Origin: Sipunculus nudus
Lineage: Eukaryota; Annelida; Sipuncula; Golfingiida; Sipunculidae
NCBI GenBank assembly: GCA_026874595.1
Contig: CM049311.1
Coordinates: 39,871,676-39,935,675 of the forward strand
Reading direction: 5' to 3'
Length of the DNA stretch: 64,000 bases
In this document: piece by piece, positions 49,546-61,865 of the stretch
Layout: every line of letters begins with the position of its first letter
Numbering within the stretch: the first letter of the stretch is position 1
Program-made: the position numbers and the translations under genes
The notes under the pieces: generated by a model
What the model saw: the letters and a program-made list of their open reading frames with translations, nothing else
Told to the model about the DNA's origin: nothing
The model's database searches: none

Positions 49546-50812
49546 TTTTAGCTCAGCTGACTTGAAATCAGAGTAAGTTTTTTTAGCTCAGCTGGCTTTT
49601 AGTCATGCTTAGATATAGTGATCACCCTTTGTCCATCATCCATGTCTGTCCATCCGGTTATCCATCTGTCCATGAGCAGAGCAAAAATCTAAATGGTTGA
49701 CTTCAAAACTTCTGACTAAACATCCATGGAGGTCAATAAAAATCTCCTTTGAAACCTGAAATGAAGTCACTAATCCAGTGAGTTATGGAGCTTGTTTGTA
49801 CATCCCAGAATAATTAAAGATTTGATACAATAGTTCTAGTATCCCAGTAACTAATGTGTGGATGCCATGGTTCTTGCCTCACTTATTGATCATGGACAGG
49901 CTCATCAGCGATAAGACAGGTGGTGCCACCTGTATTTTTTGCTTATTTTTACACTTTTCTTTTCAATTTAAAACTATCAAATATTATCAGTTTCACAGCT
50001 GTGGTTTCTCATTGTGTCCTGAAACCTGGTCTTGATATTGATCTTGTCTAGTTACCTTGAAAAAGCAGGTGCATTGGGATTTACATGTGACTATCAAAGT
50101 CAACTTATGTATGGCCCACCACAAGAAAAAAACCTGTTGATTTTTAGGTCACGAGGCCAAAGTTCAAGGTCACAGAACACACTTCCTTAAAAAGATTGTG
50201 GATGCATTTTAAGCCAGACTTTTCATCCCAAAACATCCATCTTGGACATGTTGTTCACCTACCAATAGGGGAAGATCGAAGCATGGTCATTTTGGGGTCA
50301 TCAGTTCAAAGCTCAAGGTCACAGGGGCAATCTTTCAACAAATATCTTTCTGGATGATAACATCTGACTGGATTAATGTATAAAGTAAGAACCCTATTGA
50401 TTTTGGGGTCATGAGTTCAAAGGTGAAGGTCATACAAACCACAGCTTAAAAAAAAAAAAAACCTTACATCTTCCACATTTTGCTCATCTGCTAATAGGAG
50501 AAAAGCCTTTTAAATTTTGACATCAGAAGGTCAAAGGTCAAGGTCACAGGACCATCATGCTGATTATGCTTAAAGTTTAATATAACAGATGTAGTTAAGC
50601 CTCTGTTGCTTTGGATGCTCCACTCATACATCCTAATACACAACTATCACTGATTAAAACATTAACATCTTTTCAGTTGATTAAATAATGACTTGAGTCA
50701 GTTACCTCTGTCTCTGCATGTAATCAAGTACTTTATCATTTTTTTCATGCATCATGCATTAGCCCCCAATGGTTGTCTTTTGTGGGCCCTTCCTGACCAG
50801 GCAATATTCTAG
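49546..50812 (+). mobile_element. R1-related element with CTAG tail (R4 form)
   Basis: A partial head (49546-49576) is followed by a full head TTTTAGCTCAGCTGGC (49581) with the GTCCATCATCC run. The core has several AAGGTCA clusters (50155-50545). The tail GGGCCCTTCCTGACCAGG, CAATATT, CTAG (50809-50812) is followed immediately by the T-run and head of the next copy. Confidence 0.72.
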
Positions 50813-51170
50813 TTTTTAGCTCAGCTGACTGAGCTATAGCAATCACTCTTTGTCCACCGTCCATCCATCTATCCATCCCTCTGTCCGTCTGTCTGTCTGT
50901 CCATCTGTTAACCAGGCACAAATCATAACCATTGGACCTAGAATCTTCTAACTTGACATCCAGGGAGATTCTTGAAACATCTCCTTGGAAAACTGAAGTA
51001 AGGTCTCTGTTACCCATATCCTCCTAGCTTTGGGTTCCATAAGTGCCCTCCAAAATAATTAAAAATTTGATACAAAAGCTCATGTATCTGAGCAACTAAT
51101 GCATTGATCACCATGATTCTCTGTAAGCATATTGATCATGGCATGATTAAAAAAGTTAAAAACCTTCATA
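50813..51170 (+). repeat. Truncated R1/R4 5' end
   Basis: TTTTTAGCTCAGCTGACTGA, GCTATAGCAATCACTC and the GTCCATCC run form a head. The copy ends by about 51170 without core clusters or tail. Confidence 0.7.
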
Positions 51171-51839
51171 TGGATGGTCCCATTTAATTTTCCTTAGATC
51201 AAGTGAGGGTTTACGTTTTCTGTAACATGGTATGAGCCGGTGTTATAACTAATAGCCAATGTTTTGTCCAGCACGTGTCGGTCATGGCTGATTAATTCCT
51301 TTGTTAGGCTCAGGTCTGGCGAAGCTTGTTTGCTCAACACTGACCCGACTGGCCATAGTGCAGCGAAGTGTGTGATCAGCATCTAAGTAAAGCCACCGGT
51401 ATACTACCTGTGTAGGCATACATATGTTCTCGTCTTCCTTGTGCACGTGGAGATATTGATAACCATGATTTCCTAAAATTTGCATTGTCCTTCCATGAAT
51501 TCAAATACCCCACAATATGCTTTTTGAACAAAACCCACGAAATTTTAAGCCGACAATAATATCTGAATCTACAGTACTTAAAACACTGTTTTATTAATTA
51601 AAATCAAATATAGGGCTATAATTCCTATATATTTTACTATGAAAAAATGTCCCCAATATTTTCCAGCTTTTAGACCAAACTATGACCAAAATTCCTATTA
51701 CTGTGGTGCAAATGAGCCAACAGCATGCGTTAATAGAGAGGAAATGACAGAGCAAAGTTATACTGTGGAGCTGGAGAAAGGCTGCAGGACATATACTACT
51801 CATATAATCATGCATTGATAGATTCCGATCAGTCTTTAC
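51171..51839. other. Unassigned sequence
   Basis: No gene recognised. A block near 51480-51560 (CACGAAATTTTAAGCCGACA on the + strand) looks like a repeat type common in molluscs, but no second copy exists in the window to prove it. Confidence 0.35.
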
Positions 51840-52860
51840 ACTGAAGTTTGAAAAGGAACAGTGCAGCCACCAACGCTTATGGACTCACTGTCAATCATCT
51901 GTTGATGAGGCTTACATCTGACAAGCATAATTTCAGTCTTGTCAGTATTCAGTTTAAGTTTGTTGCTTGTCATCCATGGTAGTACATCCTCAATGCCACT
52001 CTTTACGATAAATGTAACAGAGCTGAACTCACCTGGTTGACTACTTTTTGACAGTTCAGTGTCATTAGCATACTATTGAAAAGAACAATCATATGCAGAT
52101 AATATTTGATATAGGGGTTGTGAATATAAAGTAAACAATACAGTTCTTAATACTGATCCCGGGGAACTCTGTACAATAAAGTACATGGGTCTGATGTTCT
52201 ACTGTCAACCGTAACAGCTTGGGACCAGTTGGTGCATGAGGTACGAAGTGAACCTTGAAAGCAAGGTAATTTCTAGTCTTTAGGGCAAAATTGAATGATA
52301 AAGCGTGTCAAACATTGTGCTGAAGTCCAACAATGTAGGAGAGAAACCATCTCAGCAGATCATCATTACACTCCGTACAGTACACTCAGTGCTCTCTGTA
52401 CTGCCGTGCCTTCTATATACAGATTGATGCTTTTAGATTAAGCTGTTTTCATAAACATAACATTGTAACCTCTTTAAAAAGTTTTCTCAAAGATTTTAGA
52501 AATGAAAGGGAGGTTTGACACTGGACTAAAATCATATGTGACTAATCAATTGATCTAGCTTCCAAAAAAGTTAATTGAAACGTCATTGAAAAAATAAGAG
52601 ATATTGTGTGGACAAACAGGCAAATAGGTGTCATGATAATTTGTCATTAGCCATACAGTAAAATCAGCTTCCTCCCAGTTGATGCTTTATGCATATTGTA
52701 TATAGATGCAGCTTCACCTGTACTTCAAATATTTCAAGATCAACTACAAAAGTAAAATTAAGGTTGGATTTTTTAGGAACATTGTTTGATGTCAGGGATG
52801 TTAACATATTTTTATATTTTCATCTGTTTCTTGATAGTTGACATCATGTAGTTTGTAACC
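51840..52860 (-). pseudogene. LINE reverse-transcriptase relic (CR1/L2-like non-LTR retrotransposon)
   Basis: On the minus strand, pieces of the reverse-transcriptase domain appear in order but in shifting frames with stops. SPVSNLPFISKIFE is at 52486-52527 (usual motif RPVSNLPFLSK). A LLDFSTMFDT-like block is at about 52320-52350 (the AFDTVDH region). A VPG-S block is at about 52150-52175 (VPQGSVLGP). YANDTEL is at 52052-52072, and WMTSNKLKLNTDKTEIML is at about 51920-51975. The catalytic YADD has become YAND, so one metal-binding Asp is gone. The endonuclease, 3' end and tail were not found. This is dead, and old judging by frameshifts. The CR1/L2/Rex-type assignment is from motif style only. 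Confidence 0.85.
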
Positions 52861-53790
52861 TAACTGTCTGTAGGATCTACTGGTCTATGGATATACTGTA
52901 TAATGTTATGGATCAAAGATAACTTTGGGCAGCACTGACTTCTTCAGACTATGCTTTGTGTTAACTCATACCACACTGCACTAAAGCTTGCTTTAATGAG
53001 AACTATATGCTTCATTTGGTATTTCCAGGTTTGGATATATAAGCCTTGAAGGCTGATATTCAGGTTCTGTGTAACGTAATCGCTTGCTTGTTCTGATGTA
53101 TAACACAAGACTCTGATCAGAGTTTTTCGCAGTTCTTAATCAGCAAGTGATTTGTATGAAGATGTTCACAAAACATCTAATTGTCACAGGAGCTTACTTG
53201 TTAAAGGTAACACAATCACACTTGCTTCTAATCATTTCAGTAAGTAATATCTGCGCCTACAGCTATGATCCAGGCAATTAGTTCAGTTCTTTTAGTTTAA
53301 GTCTCAGTACCTGAAGGCTAAAGAACTGTTGAGTGCCAGCAGAATGAGACCAACAAATATATTGATAACTCCCACCTGAAGGTCAGGTCCATCCATTGAT
53401 ACAAAAGGTATGGTTTCCAGTTAACTGCCACATGGATTGCTTTAAATTTGTCAAGCATTTTGTTATTGTTTCCTAATTTTTCTGCATTTCTATAAAAAAA
53501 ATCTTACAGGAATATCTATGTTTCAGCTGCTGAGCCATGAATGATTTGTATATATCAGAAACATGTAAAGAATTTGTCTCATGTAAATGTATTTGTGTCG
53601 CAGTTTGTGCTTCGTGTACCATCTTTGCTATAGATCACCTAGATCAGATTAAATAGTCAACTCACAGTCAGAGTCAGAGCAGTCAAAGTACAGTAATATA
53701 TGTCACCATGCAGAGTAGGAAGAAAACTTATCAGTAACAATGAGGTATAGTGGACCCATAGCTCTCAGCTGATATCATGTGAGAGTGTTA
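52861..53790. other. Unassigned sequence beside LINE relic
   Basis: It may include more of the decayed LINE towards its 5' end, but no motif could be identified. No other gene is seen. Confidence 0.35.
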
Positions 53791-55120
53791 TATGTTGTGC
53801 TAATCAGCTGAGCACCATGGATCTTGGGTCACTTGATATCCCCAGCCAAGAGATATAGTGATCTGCTTTGTCAATCAGTCTGTCCAGTTGTCCACTCACT
53901 TTCTGCTCTATCTGTCCAGACACTATTTATATGCAGCGTGATATCAGAAAAAAACTTTTAACTGAGTAAAATAAAAAATGTATATTTTATTGATCTCTTC
54001 TTTATATTAGAGTTTTATCATGATTAGCTGATTTTAGAAATTTAAAAGTTTAATTTGAAGTTAAATTTATGTCATCAGTTTCTCCTAAAATATCATTTAG
54101 GTACACCTGTGATAAGAACAACATTTATATTGGTGTCCTAGCTTGATTAAAATTTCCTGAACTTTCATAAATTTTTCATTTTATTTTTCATGTACAGCAA
54201 AGACCTGAAAGGTTAAATAGGCTCCAGTGCTAATTAATGATGTAGTAGGTATTGTGTGGTTTTTTTCAATGGAATAGGTTGTGATAGAATATGGGTGATT
54301 TTTCTGTATATTTTATAATTTTTCAGTTTCAGCTTTAACTTTTTCAAGTGAGGAATACTAATGAATACGAGCCAGATAGACTATATGTATATGTAATGAG
54401 GAATCTCCCCTCCAGCAGTTAATAGGGTTAACCTGCCTGTGAAGTACTAATGAGCACTGAAAATCAGACCCATTGTAATTAAGTTTGACAGGGTATCTTA
54501 TAATTATGGTTCTCATCAACCATTTAAGTTTATTGTCATGCCTACTGTATTTGTGATTCATTTGTATTTTGCTTATTCTCATAAAGATGATGAAGTTTCC
54601 AGTTTTTATATCAATTTAAGCAAAGTACTGATGACTTGGGTGAGACTGGTCATCTGGAGGACAAATTGTTTATATTGAGCTATTAAAGCTTTACCAGGAC
54701 ACCACATTTAAGGCAGTGTTTGTTTCTGTGTTCCCATGGTAATTTGAAGGTAAGATTGAATTCCTCATAAATGAACCAGCTGGAAATTTAAATGTAAATC
54801 TCATTTAATGACAAAGAACTTTTTACATCCAGCTCTGACTACATTCTGTGAGTTTTGCAGTTCATGTCTTTTTACATAAGAAAGTGAGTCAAAGTCATGA
54901 GAGTCAAAGTGACCTAATCATTTATATTGGAAAGTAGCTAATCTGCAGCTTGAATGTTTACTTGAACAGTACACCTTGGGAAAATTTGTACTGGAAATAT
55001 CTATAACTGCATTGTCATTGAATTTGCTGAAAGTCCAGTAAGAAGCATACTTAATTTATATTCAAACCAAGATTTACGGAAGAATCAGTCTTATGTCAAA
55101 TATTATCGGATTTAGCTTAT
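53791..55120. other. R1 tail relic and AT-rich sequence
   Basis: AATCAGCTGAGCACCATGGA with CTTGGGTCACTTGAT at about 53801-53836 is an R1-type tail, with no recognisable element before it. The rest is AT-rich and without supported genes. Confidence 0.5.
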
Positions 55121-55474
55121 TTTTTAACTCAGCTGACTGTAAGTCATCTGAGGTACACATATGGCGCTTTGTCTGTTTGTGTCTGGCCGTCAGTTACCAG
55201 GGCACAAATCGTAACTGTTGACCCTAGATGCCTATAACTAAAACTCTAGGGAGGTCCATTAAAAATCTCCTTGAAAACCTGAAATTAGGTCACTGCCTCC
55301 TATATCCTCCGAGCTAAGGGGCTTTTAAGTACCCCCCCCCCCAAGAATAATAAAAATTCTGATACAAAACCTCCAATTTCTTGATAATTAAAGCATGGAT
55401 TGTCATATTTCTTGCCTTGAATATTGACTATGACTAGTTTTGTCAGTTCCCTAAAATTGGTGGCATCCCATGTA

Positions 55475-58358
55475 TTTTTAGCTCAGCTGACTATAAGTCA
55501 TCTGAGCTATAGTTGTGGTCCATTGTCCGTCGTCCTTCCGTCTGTCGGGCCGTCTGTAGATGTGGCACATTTTGAAACCGTAAGACCTAGGAATAAAAAA
55601 TTCAGCATAATGTTAGATGTCCCCAAGATCTACTACCAAGCCGAAAACTGGGTCTTTGTGTCTTTGTTCCTTTGAGAAATTAAGGAAAAACCTCAATTTT
55701 ATTATTAAAAACCTATTTTCACACTTCAGGACTGCCTAATATCAAAACCACTCATCTGTGTTTCCTCATATTTACCATAAATATTCCTCTATATAGTTCC
55801 TATGTACATGCCAGAAATTATGTCTGTATTATATAATTTAAAAAAGTTTTGGGCCCAAACATAATGCATTTTGTAAAAAATCAGGAAAGATATTTGATCA
55901 CTTAACACAAAACATGTTAAAGCTATGGACTTTTTTTCCAGTTATATAACTTTAATTTATCAAAATTAAATTGTATACCCAAAATTAGATCAAAATCGTT
56001 TAAAGTTTTTAAAATATTAACAAAAATAAAAAATTGGTACCTTAAATTTTGCCCAACTTTGACCATGGCATGTTTTTTTCCTGTAAGTACTGTGGATTAA
56101 ATTTTCACAGCATGTTTTTGTTAGCATTTTGTCTGTTAGCACCAAAAATTTGAAACCAGTTGATCAAAAACTGTTGATTTTATTCAAGTTTTCAAGCAGT
56201 TTGTAAGAGCTCAGCTCCCCAGCTTCAGTTCTCAGTTCCTTAAATTTGGCATACAATTAGATGTCTCCAAAATCCCCTACCATGCCAAGAATTTGGTCAC
56301 TAGGACTTAATAGCTTGAGATATTAATGAAAAACTACCTTTTTCCATTAAAAACCCATTGTTAAACTTCAAGACTGCCTAATATTAAAACCACTGATCTG
56401 ACTTTAATCATATATAATATACACATTTTTCTATACATTCTCTATGCACATGCCAGAAATGATGTCAGTATTGCCCAATTGTTTTAAGTTATGGGCCCAA
56501 ACATAATGCACTTTTTTAAAAATCAAGATATATATTTATTCCCTTAACAAGGGGATTGCTGAAGCTAGAGATTTTTTCATCAGGGATGTAACATTATTTA
56601 ATCAAGATTCAATTGAATACCCAAAATTAGTTCTGAATTTTTCAAATTTTATAAGTTATTAGTATAAATATAAAATAAGTACCTTAAATTTTGCCCAACT
56701 TTGACCATGGCACGTATGTTTCCTGTGAGCACTGTTGATAGAATTTTCATATCATGCACACATAAGGATTTCAGCTTTTTAGTTTAGAAAGCTGAAAGAA
56801 ATTGGCCAAAAATTGAAGCTTTTATTAATGTTTTTATGAGACCATGTCAGACCTTGGCCCTCTCCAGCCCCTCTTGAGTCACCTGTATGTTGACCTTGTT
56901 GAACTTTCAGCAAATTATGCATGCTTGAGGCTACCCATACACTGGGGCAGCCAGGCAGCTTATGGCCAGCCACAGTAAATCCAGGTGTCCAACCCAACTC
57001 ATCTAGTAGTTTTAACCAACAACATAACAATAAACAATATATTAATAATTTTTTATTGGTTTTTAATAAAAAAATAGAAAAGGAATTTGTTAGTTTATAA
57101 TAACAGGAAATTAACTTGCAGTAACTGATGATATAAGAATCTAGTATCAATGGATAGAATGTCACGTATTCCAAATAACACCATGCAGTCACCTATGGTA
57201 TTTTTCAGTTCAATTTAAATGATAAAAAAGTAAATCATATTATTCATTACTAATCATTAGGGATCATATGAAGGAAATTAATGATAGACAAAGATGTAGT
57301 TGATAATATTAATCTAGATTCCTACTGTGTCTAGTGTGTACATTGATGTGAAATTAGTCCAAAATGAATATATTACATTTGTTTTTTTTTTTAATATAAA
57401 TAAAAGCCATAAAACCAGGTACTTATGATCATTATTTAAATGTGTGAATTTTGTATATTCTAGATTCTCAACATCATTGTTTGGTGAAAACTGAATAAAT
57501 ACCAGACATGGTGCAAATACTTTGCAATTGTATTTAAATACGAATATGAATATGTACTCATTTCAGTTATATTTCATTTTTTAAAATCATACGATTCTCT
57601 TATTATTTTTTCATAAAAATTATATTTGGGACAATATTTGTAATTTTTTTTAATAAATAGTTAAACTCTTATATTATATGTTCTGCTTATAAGTTATATG
57701 GCCAAGTCAAAATCTGTGTGACAATAGTACTCCATTTGTTAATAAAATAGAAATCAATCCTCTTCCCTGTCTCCAAAGGTACTATCAACAACTCATAATA
57801 CAGCTTATATTTATTACCACATTATTGAAGTTTTTCAGATGCTCTAATGTATTTGCATTTTGTACATCCAAGACCCCACTCTTGCTCACTACAGCCTTGC
57901 CTCGGTAACCTTGTAAGTGATGCAGCACTGGCAGAACGGCCCTGCTGTAAAAAACATACACTTATTCTCATGGGCCCTACCCTAACATCCCCTCCCCCTC
58001 ATTTACTCCCCCCACACACACACCACCACCACCTTACCAATTATATTGCAATACATGGTTTGTTATTGTCAACTGTATTTCTTTAAATATAAAGCTGTTT
58101 TTGATCCAATGTGCACAACTTTTGTTGAAATATTAATTCAAGAAGTAATCCAAGAGATGCCACGTTGATCTGATGTAGCATTTTAAAGAAATAATTTCCT
58201 TTTGAATAATTAAACAAAATATAATTTAACCCATCAGTAGGCATAATTTGATAATATATGAAGCAAATCATGGATAAATAAAGGTGCAATTTAAATTGTG
58301 AAATCTGGAGTGTTATTTTCATATATAGTATTGCTTTGCAAAATTAAAAATATTTTAT

Positions 58359-58411
<53 letters not shown>

Positions 58412-59942
58412 GTATGTATATCTGTGTGCCTAATTTGATTTTACCTGACTAAATTAACTATAAATGTTGATGCAATATAGATTTTTTGAATCAATTCAAA
58501 TATTCAGATATATATGATATACTGCAAATATAGAGTAAAATTTATAAACTTAAAAAAATGACTTAACAAAAGAAAAAATAGGATCATATGCAAATATTTG
58601 TTCATTATTTGCCTGTCTCAGTAGAATGGAAATTAAAGTTATTTGCTTTGTTTTCCATCTCTCTGCATGTTTTTAAATATTTTAAATAATTTCTTTTAAA
58701 TTAAATGTTATCCTTTATGTATATGCAGAGGTGCTGTAACTCCCACCAGTCCCTGTTAGCACCATTGAATTTTATTCTGTATTCTGTATTAATATCCATA
58801 GGTGTTGCAACTCTCCCCCCCCCCCCCCCCCCAGTCATTCAGCCCTAGTTTTAAGTTTTAAGCATAAATATAAAATCAGTACCTTAAATTTTGCCATACT
58901 TTGGCCACATTTTTTCCTGTAAGTACTCTGGATTTAATTTTCACAGCATGTACACATGAGGATTTAATCTGATAAAATCTGAAATTTGAAAATAAAAGCT
59001 GCAAAATTTGGCAAGTTATTGAATTTTTTGGAGGCTCTTGTTGTATTCCCTTACATTGTCAAGCAGTCCACTTTGGTCACTGTAGGTCATTCAGTGCATT
59101 GCAATGCTCCCCTGATGTTATGTAATCCCATCACTGGGGCAAGCCCTCACTGGTGTTGAGCTTGATCAGGCTGTCTGCAGTTAATACCACAGGGGCCTTT
59201 CTCTCTCCCCCCTCCCCCCCCCCCCATTTTGTTGACAGACGTGTACTATAAACAAGATTAATCTTATAATTTCACATTTTTTTCAGTAAAGAGCAGTTAC
59301 AATAGAGACCCCTCCCCCAACAAGATAAATCATAATAAATCTTATGATTTTAACGTTAAATAAATTCTTTTTGTTGAGACTTGAACTATTTTGATTTTTT
59401 TTAAAGAAAAAATTGTTCAGGAATTTAATCATAATATTCAAATGAGATAGATTTAAGATAGATTTAACAAGATTTAAGAAGATATAAATACTTTGTAGCA
59501 TTTCATTCATATCTCTTAAAGTTGGCCGAGCCTAGGTGTAAATAACACTGTTAAACTTAGTTTTAAAATCAGGAATATGGGTCAAACTTTGTGGGATTAA
59601 TTTTTAACTATTATGGCCATATATTTAACTTTTGAAAACTTAATTACCTTGACACATTATTTGTTTATGAATTGTAACTTTTATATAACACTTACCGTAG
59701 GCCCATTTTTCCCTAGGTGCATCACTGAATGATTTCAGGCCAAAAATTTCATTTATTACATAGTGCATATGCTTTAGCTCATGTTCATTATTTTATAATT
59801 TACAGAGGTCCATTTCAGCAGGGCCATTTTCTCTTAGCTTTTCAAATTGTAATATACATGAAAAACGAAAAGAAATAAAAATATTTTGCAGTTACTAATA
59901 TTTTCCAAAATTCAGCTGAGCGATGTGACCCATGGGTCCCTT
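55475..59942 (+). mobile_element. R1a element, 4.5 kb, nested insertion
   Basis: The head TTTTTAGCTCAGCTGACTAT with partner AAGTCATCTGAGCTATAG, then ATGTGGCACATTTTGAAACC, is nearly identical to 14155. The interior contains the CATGCCAGAAAT / GGGCCCAAACATAATGCA module twice (55800-56200 and 56450-56830). The tail ATTCAGCTGAGCGATGTGAC, CCATGGGTCC, CTTG precedes TTT. Its ends are fixed by the interrupted host element. It includes a (TA)n tract (58361-58420) and C-runs at 58815-58832 and 59214-59225. There is no transposase or helicase, so it is non-autonomous or non-coding. Confidence 0.82.
58361..58420. repeat. (TA)n microsatellite inside R1a
   Basis: About 60 bases of TA dinucleotide with a few G/C interruptions near the right end. 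Confidence 0.95.
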
Positions 59943-61239
59943 GTTTGCACATTTTTACAAATATTTTTTTTTTTTTTTTTTTTTAACTATAAAATGACAA
60001 CAGTCATGTCAGTTTCTCAGCTGTGATTCCATGTAGAGTCCCAAAACCTGGAGTGTTTATTGATCAAAAGTGGATGCCCAAAAGTAATCACCCTCTCTGT
60101 CTGTCTGTCTGTCTGTCTGTCCATCCACACAAATTTTTTTTTCAGATGTTAACTCCAGGTTGGATTGACATATGGATTTCAAACATGACTTACATAGGCC
60201 CATCACTAAATAAAGAACATGTGTGATGTTTGGGTCATTAAGTCAAAGGTCAAGGTCACAAGACTCACTTATTTATATGATTATGGCTGCATTTTAAGCC
60301 AAGCTTCTCATCTCAAACTTTCCATCTTGCTCATTTTTTAGGGGACTTTCTAGTATGGAGAAAGCATAAATGAATTTGGGGTCTCAAGGTCAAAGGTCAA
60401 GGTCACAGGGGCCATCTGTTCACAAATTAGTTTCCAGATGATAACTCAAGTTTGGTTAGACATATTGGTTTCAAACTTAACTTATATAAGGCTCACCACT
60501 AAAGTAAGAACTCTGTTGATTTTGGGGTCCAAAGGTCAGAGGTCAAGATAACAGAGCCTTTTTTTAAAAGGAATCTGTATGCATAAACTTTTCATCACAA
60601 CCTTCCATCTTCAAGATATTATACTCATCTGCCAGTAGGGGAAGATTCTTTTCGATGTGGGGTCATAGGGTCAAAAATCAAGGTCACAGGGCTCATCCAT
60701 TCACAAATTAGTTTATGGATGATAATCCTGCTTTGGATAGACAGATTGGCTATAACTTAATTTATTAATTACCCATGACTTAAGTAAGAAACATTTTGAT
60801 TTTCAGGGTACAGAGTTATTAAACAGGTGGCCTTACTCTTTTCATATAAAGATTGGTCATAATTGAATTCAGTCCCCACAATTTGCGAACCATCACTTGA
60901 GAAAGAACCCTGTCAACTTTGGTGTCAGCAGGTCTCCAGAACTCTTTATTCTTTTTGAATCTGTATGGACCAGTCATGATTGGTTTCAGTCATCACATAC
61001 ATATGACCCATTACTTGAAGTGTCAGAAGGTCAAAGGTCAAGATCACATCAGATCACAAAATTCTTGTTGTGAATGTTAGCCTACAATGTTGTGCTGGTC
61101 AGGTGAGTGTCATGCCCAATGGCTCACTTTTTGTATATATTCTTTATAACACTGAAACCCAGGCTTGAAGTCTGATGAACCAAACAGAAAGTCTAACTAA
61201 CCAGTACATAGACCTGAATTATTTGATATTAAAATGCTG

Positions 61240-61865
61240 GTAAATAAAGTAATATTCCTATAGTGTGGATAAAGGCCAGTATGACAGTAATACTCCTGTG
61301 GTAATTATAAAAGCCAGTAATTGAATTAATACTTCTGTAGTGATGATAAAGTAATTAACGCTCAGTGTATGTAGGTATTGTAGGTGAAGACTGTTATCTT
61401 AAGTTATACTCCTGTTGTTGTAATAAAAGTCAGAAATTAAGATAATATTCTTTTGGTTACAATAAAAGCCAGTAATAAAAATTATATTTCTGTGGTAATT
61501 TATACATGCCATTAATTTAGATAACATACCTATAGTCATAATAAAAGCCAGTAATAAAAATTATATTTCTGTGGTAATTATACATGCCATTAATTTAGAT
61601 AACATACCTATAGTCATAATAAAAGCCTGTAATTGAGTTGATACTCCTGTAGTGATGATAAAGGCCAGTAATTAAAAAAATATTCCCGTGGTGTTGGTAT
61701 AGGCCAATACCTGATTTATATTCCGGTGGTAATTATAAAAGCCAGTTTACAATTAAGATGACATTCCTATAATATATTACCTATATTCTTGTGGTAATTA
61801 TAAAAGCCAGTAATTGAATAAATACTTCTTTTATTATGATATAAAATTAACGTAATTGAAGTAAT
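61240..61865 (+). repeat. Degenerate tandem repeat, about 40-bp unit
   Basis: Units resemble CTGTGGTAATTATAAAAGCC followed by AGTAATTGAATTAATA. An 83-bp dimer (AATAAAAGCCAGTAATAAAA ... CATACCTATAGTCAT) is duplicated almost perfectly at about 61460-61622. AT-rich and non-coding. Confidence 0.85.

Larger units (their letters stand above)
55121..61132 (+). mobile_element. R1-type element split by a nested R1a insertion
   Basis: The left part (55121-55474) has the head TTTTTAACTCAGCTGACTGT and runs to GGTGGCATCCCATGTATTTT. The right part resumes at about 59943 with GCACATTTTTACAAATATTT, then CAGTTTCTCAGCTGTGATTC, the order seen uninterrupted in other copies near 17800-17960 and 20230-20330. AGGTCA-rich core units follow (60240-60700, 61025-61045). 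A degenerate tail CAGGTGAGTGTCATGCCC with ATGGCTCACTTTTT ends at about 61132. A (CTGT)n run lies at 60097-60120. Confidence 0.75.
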
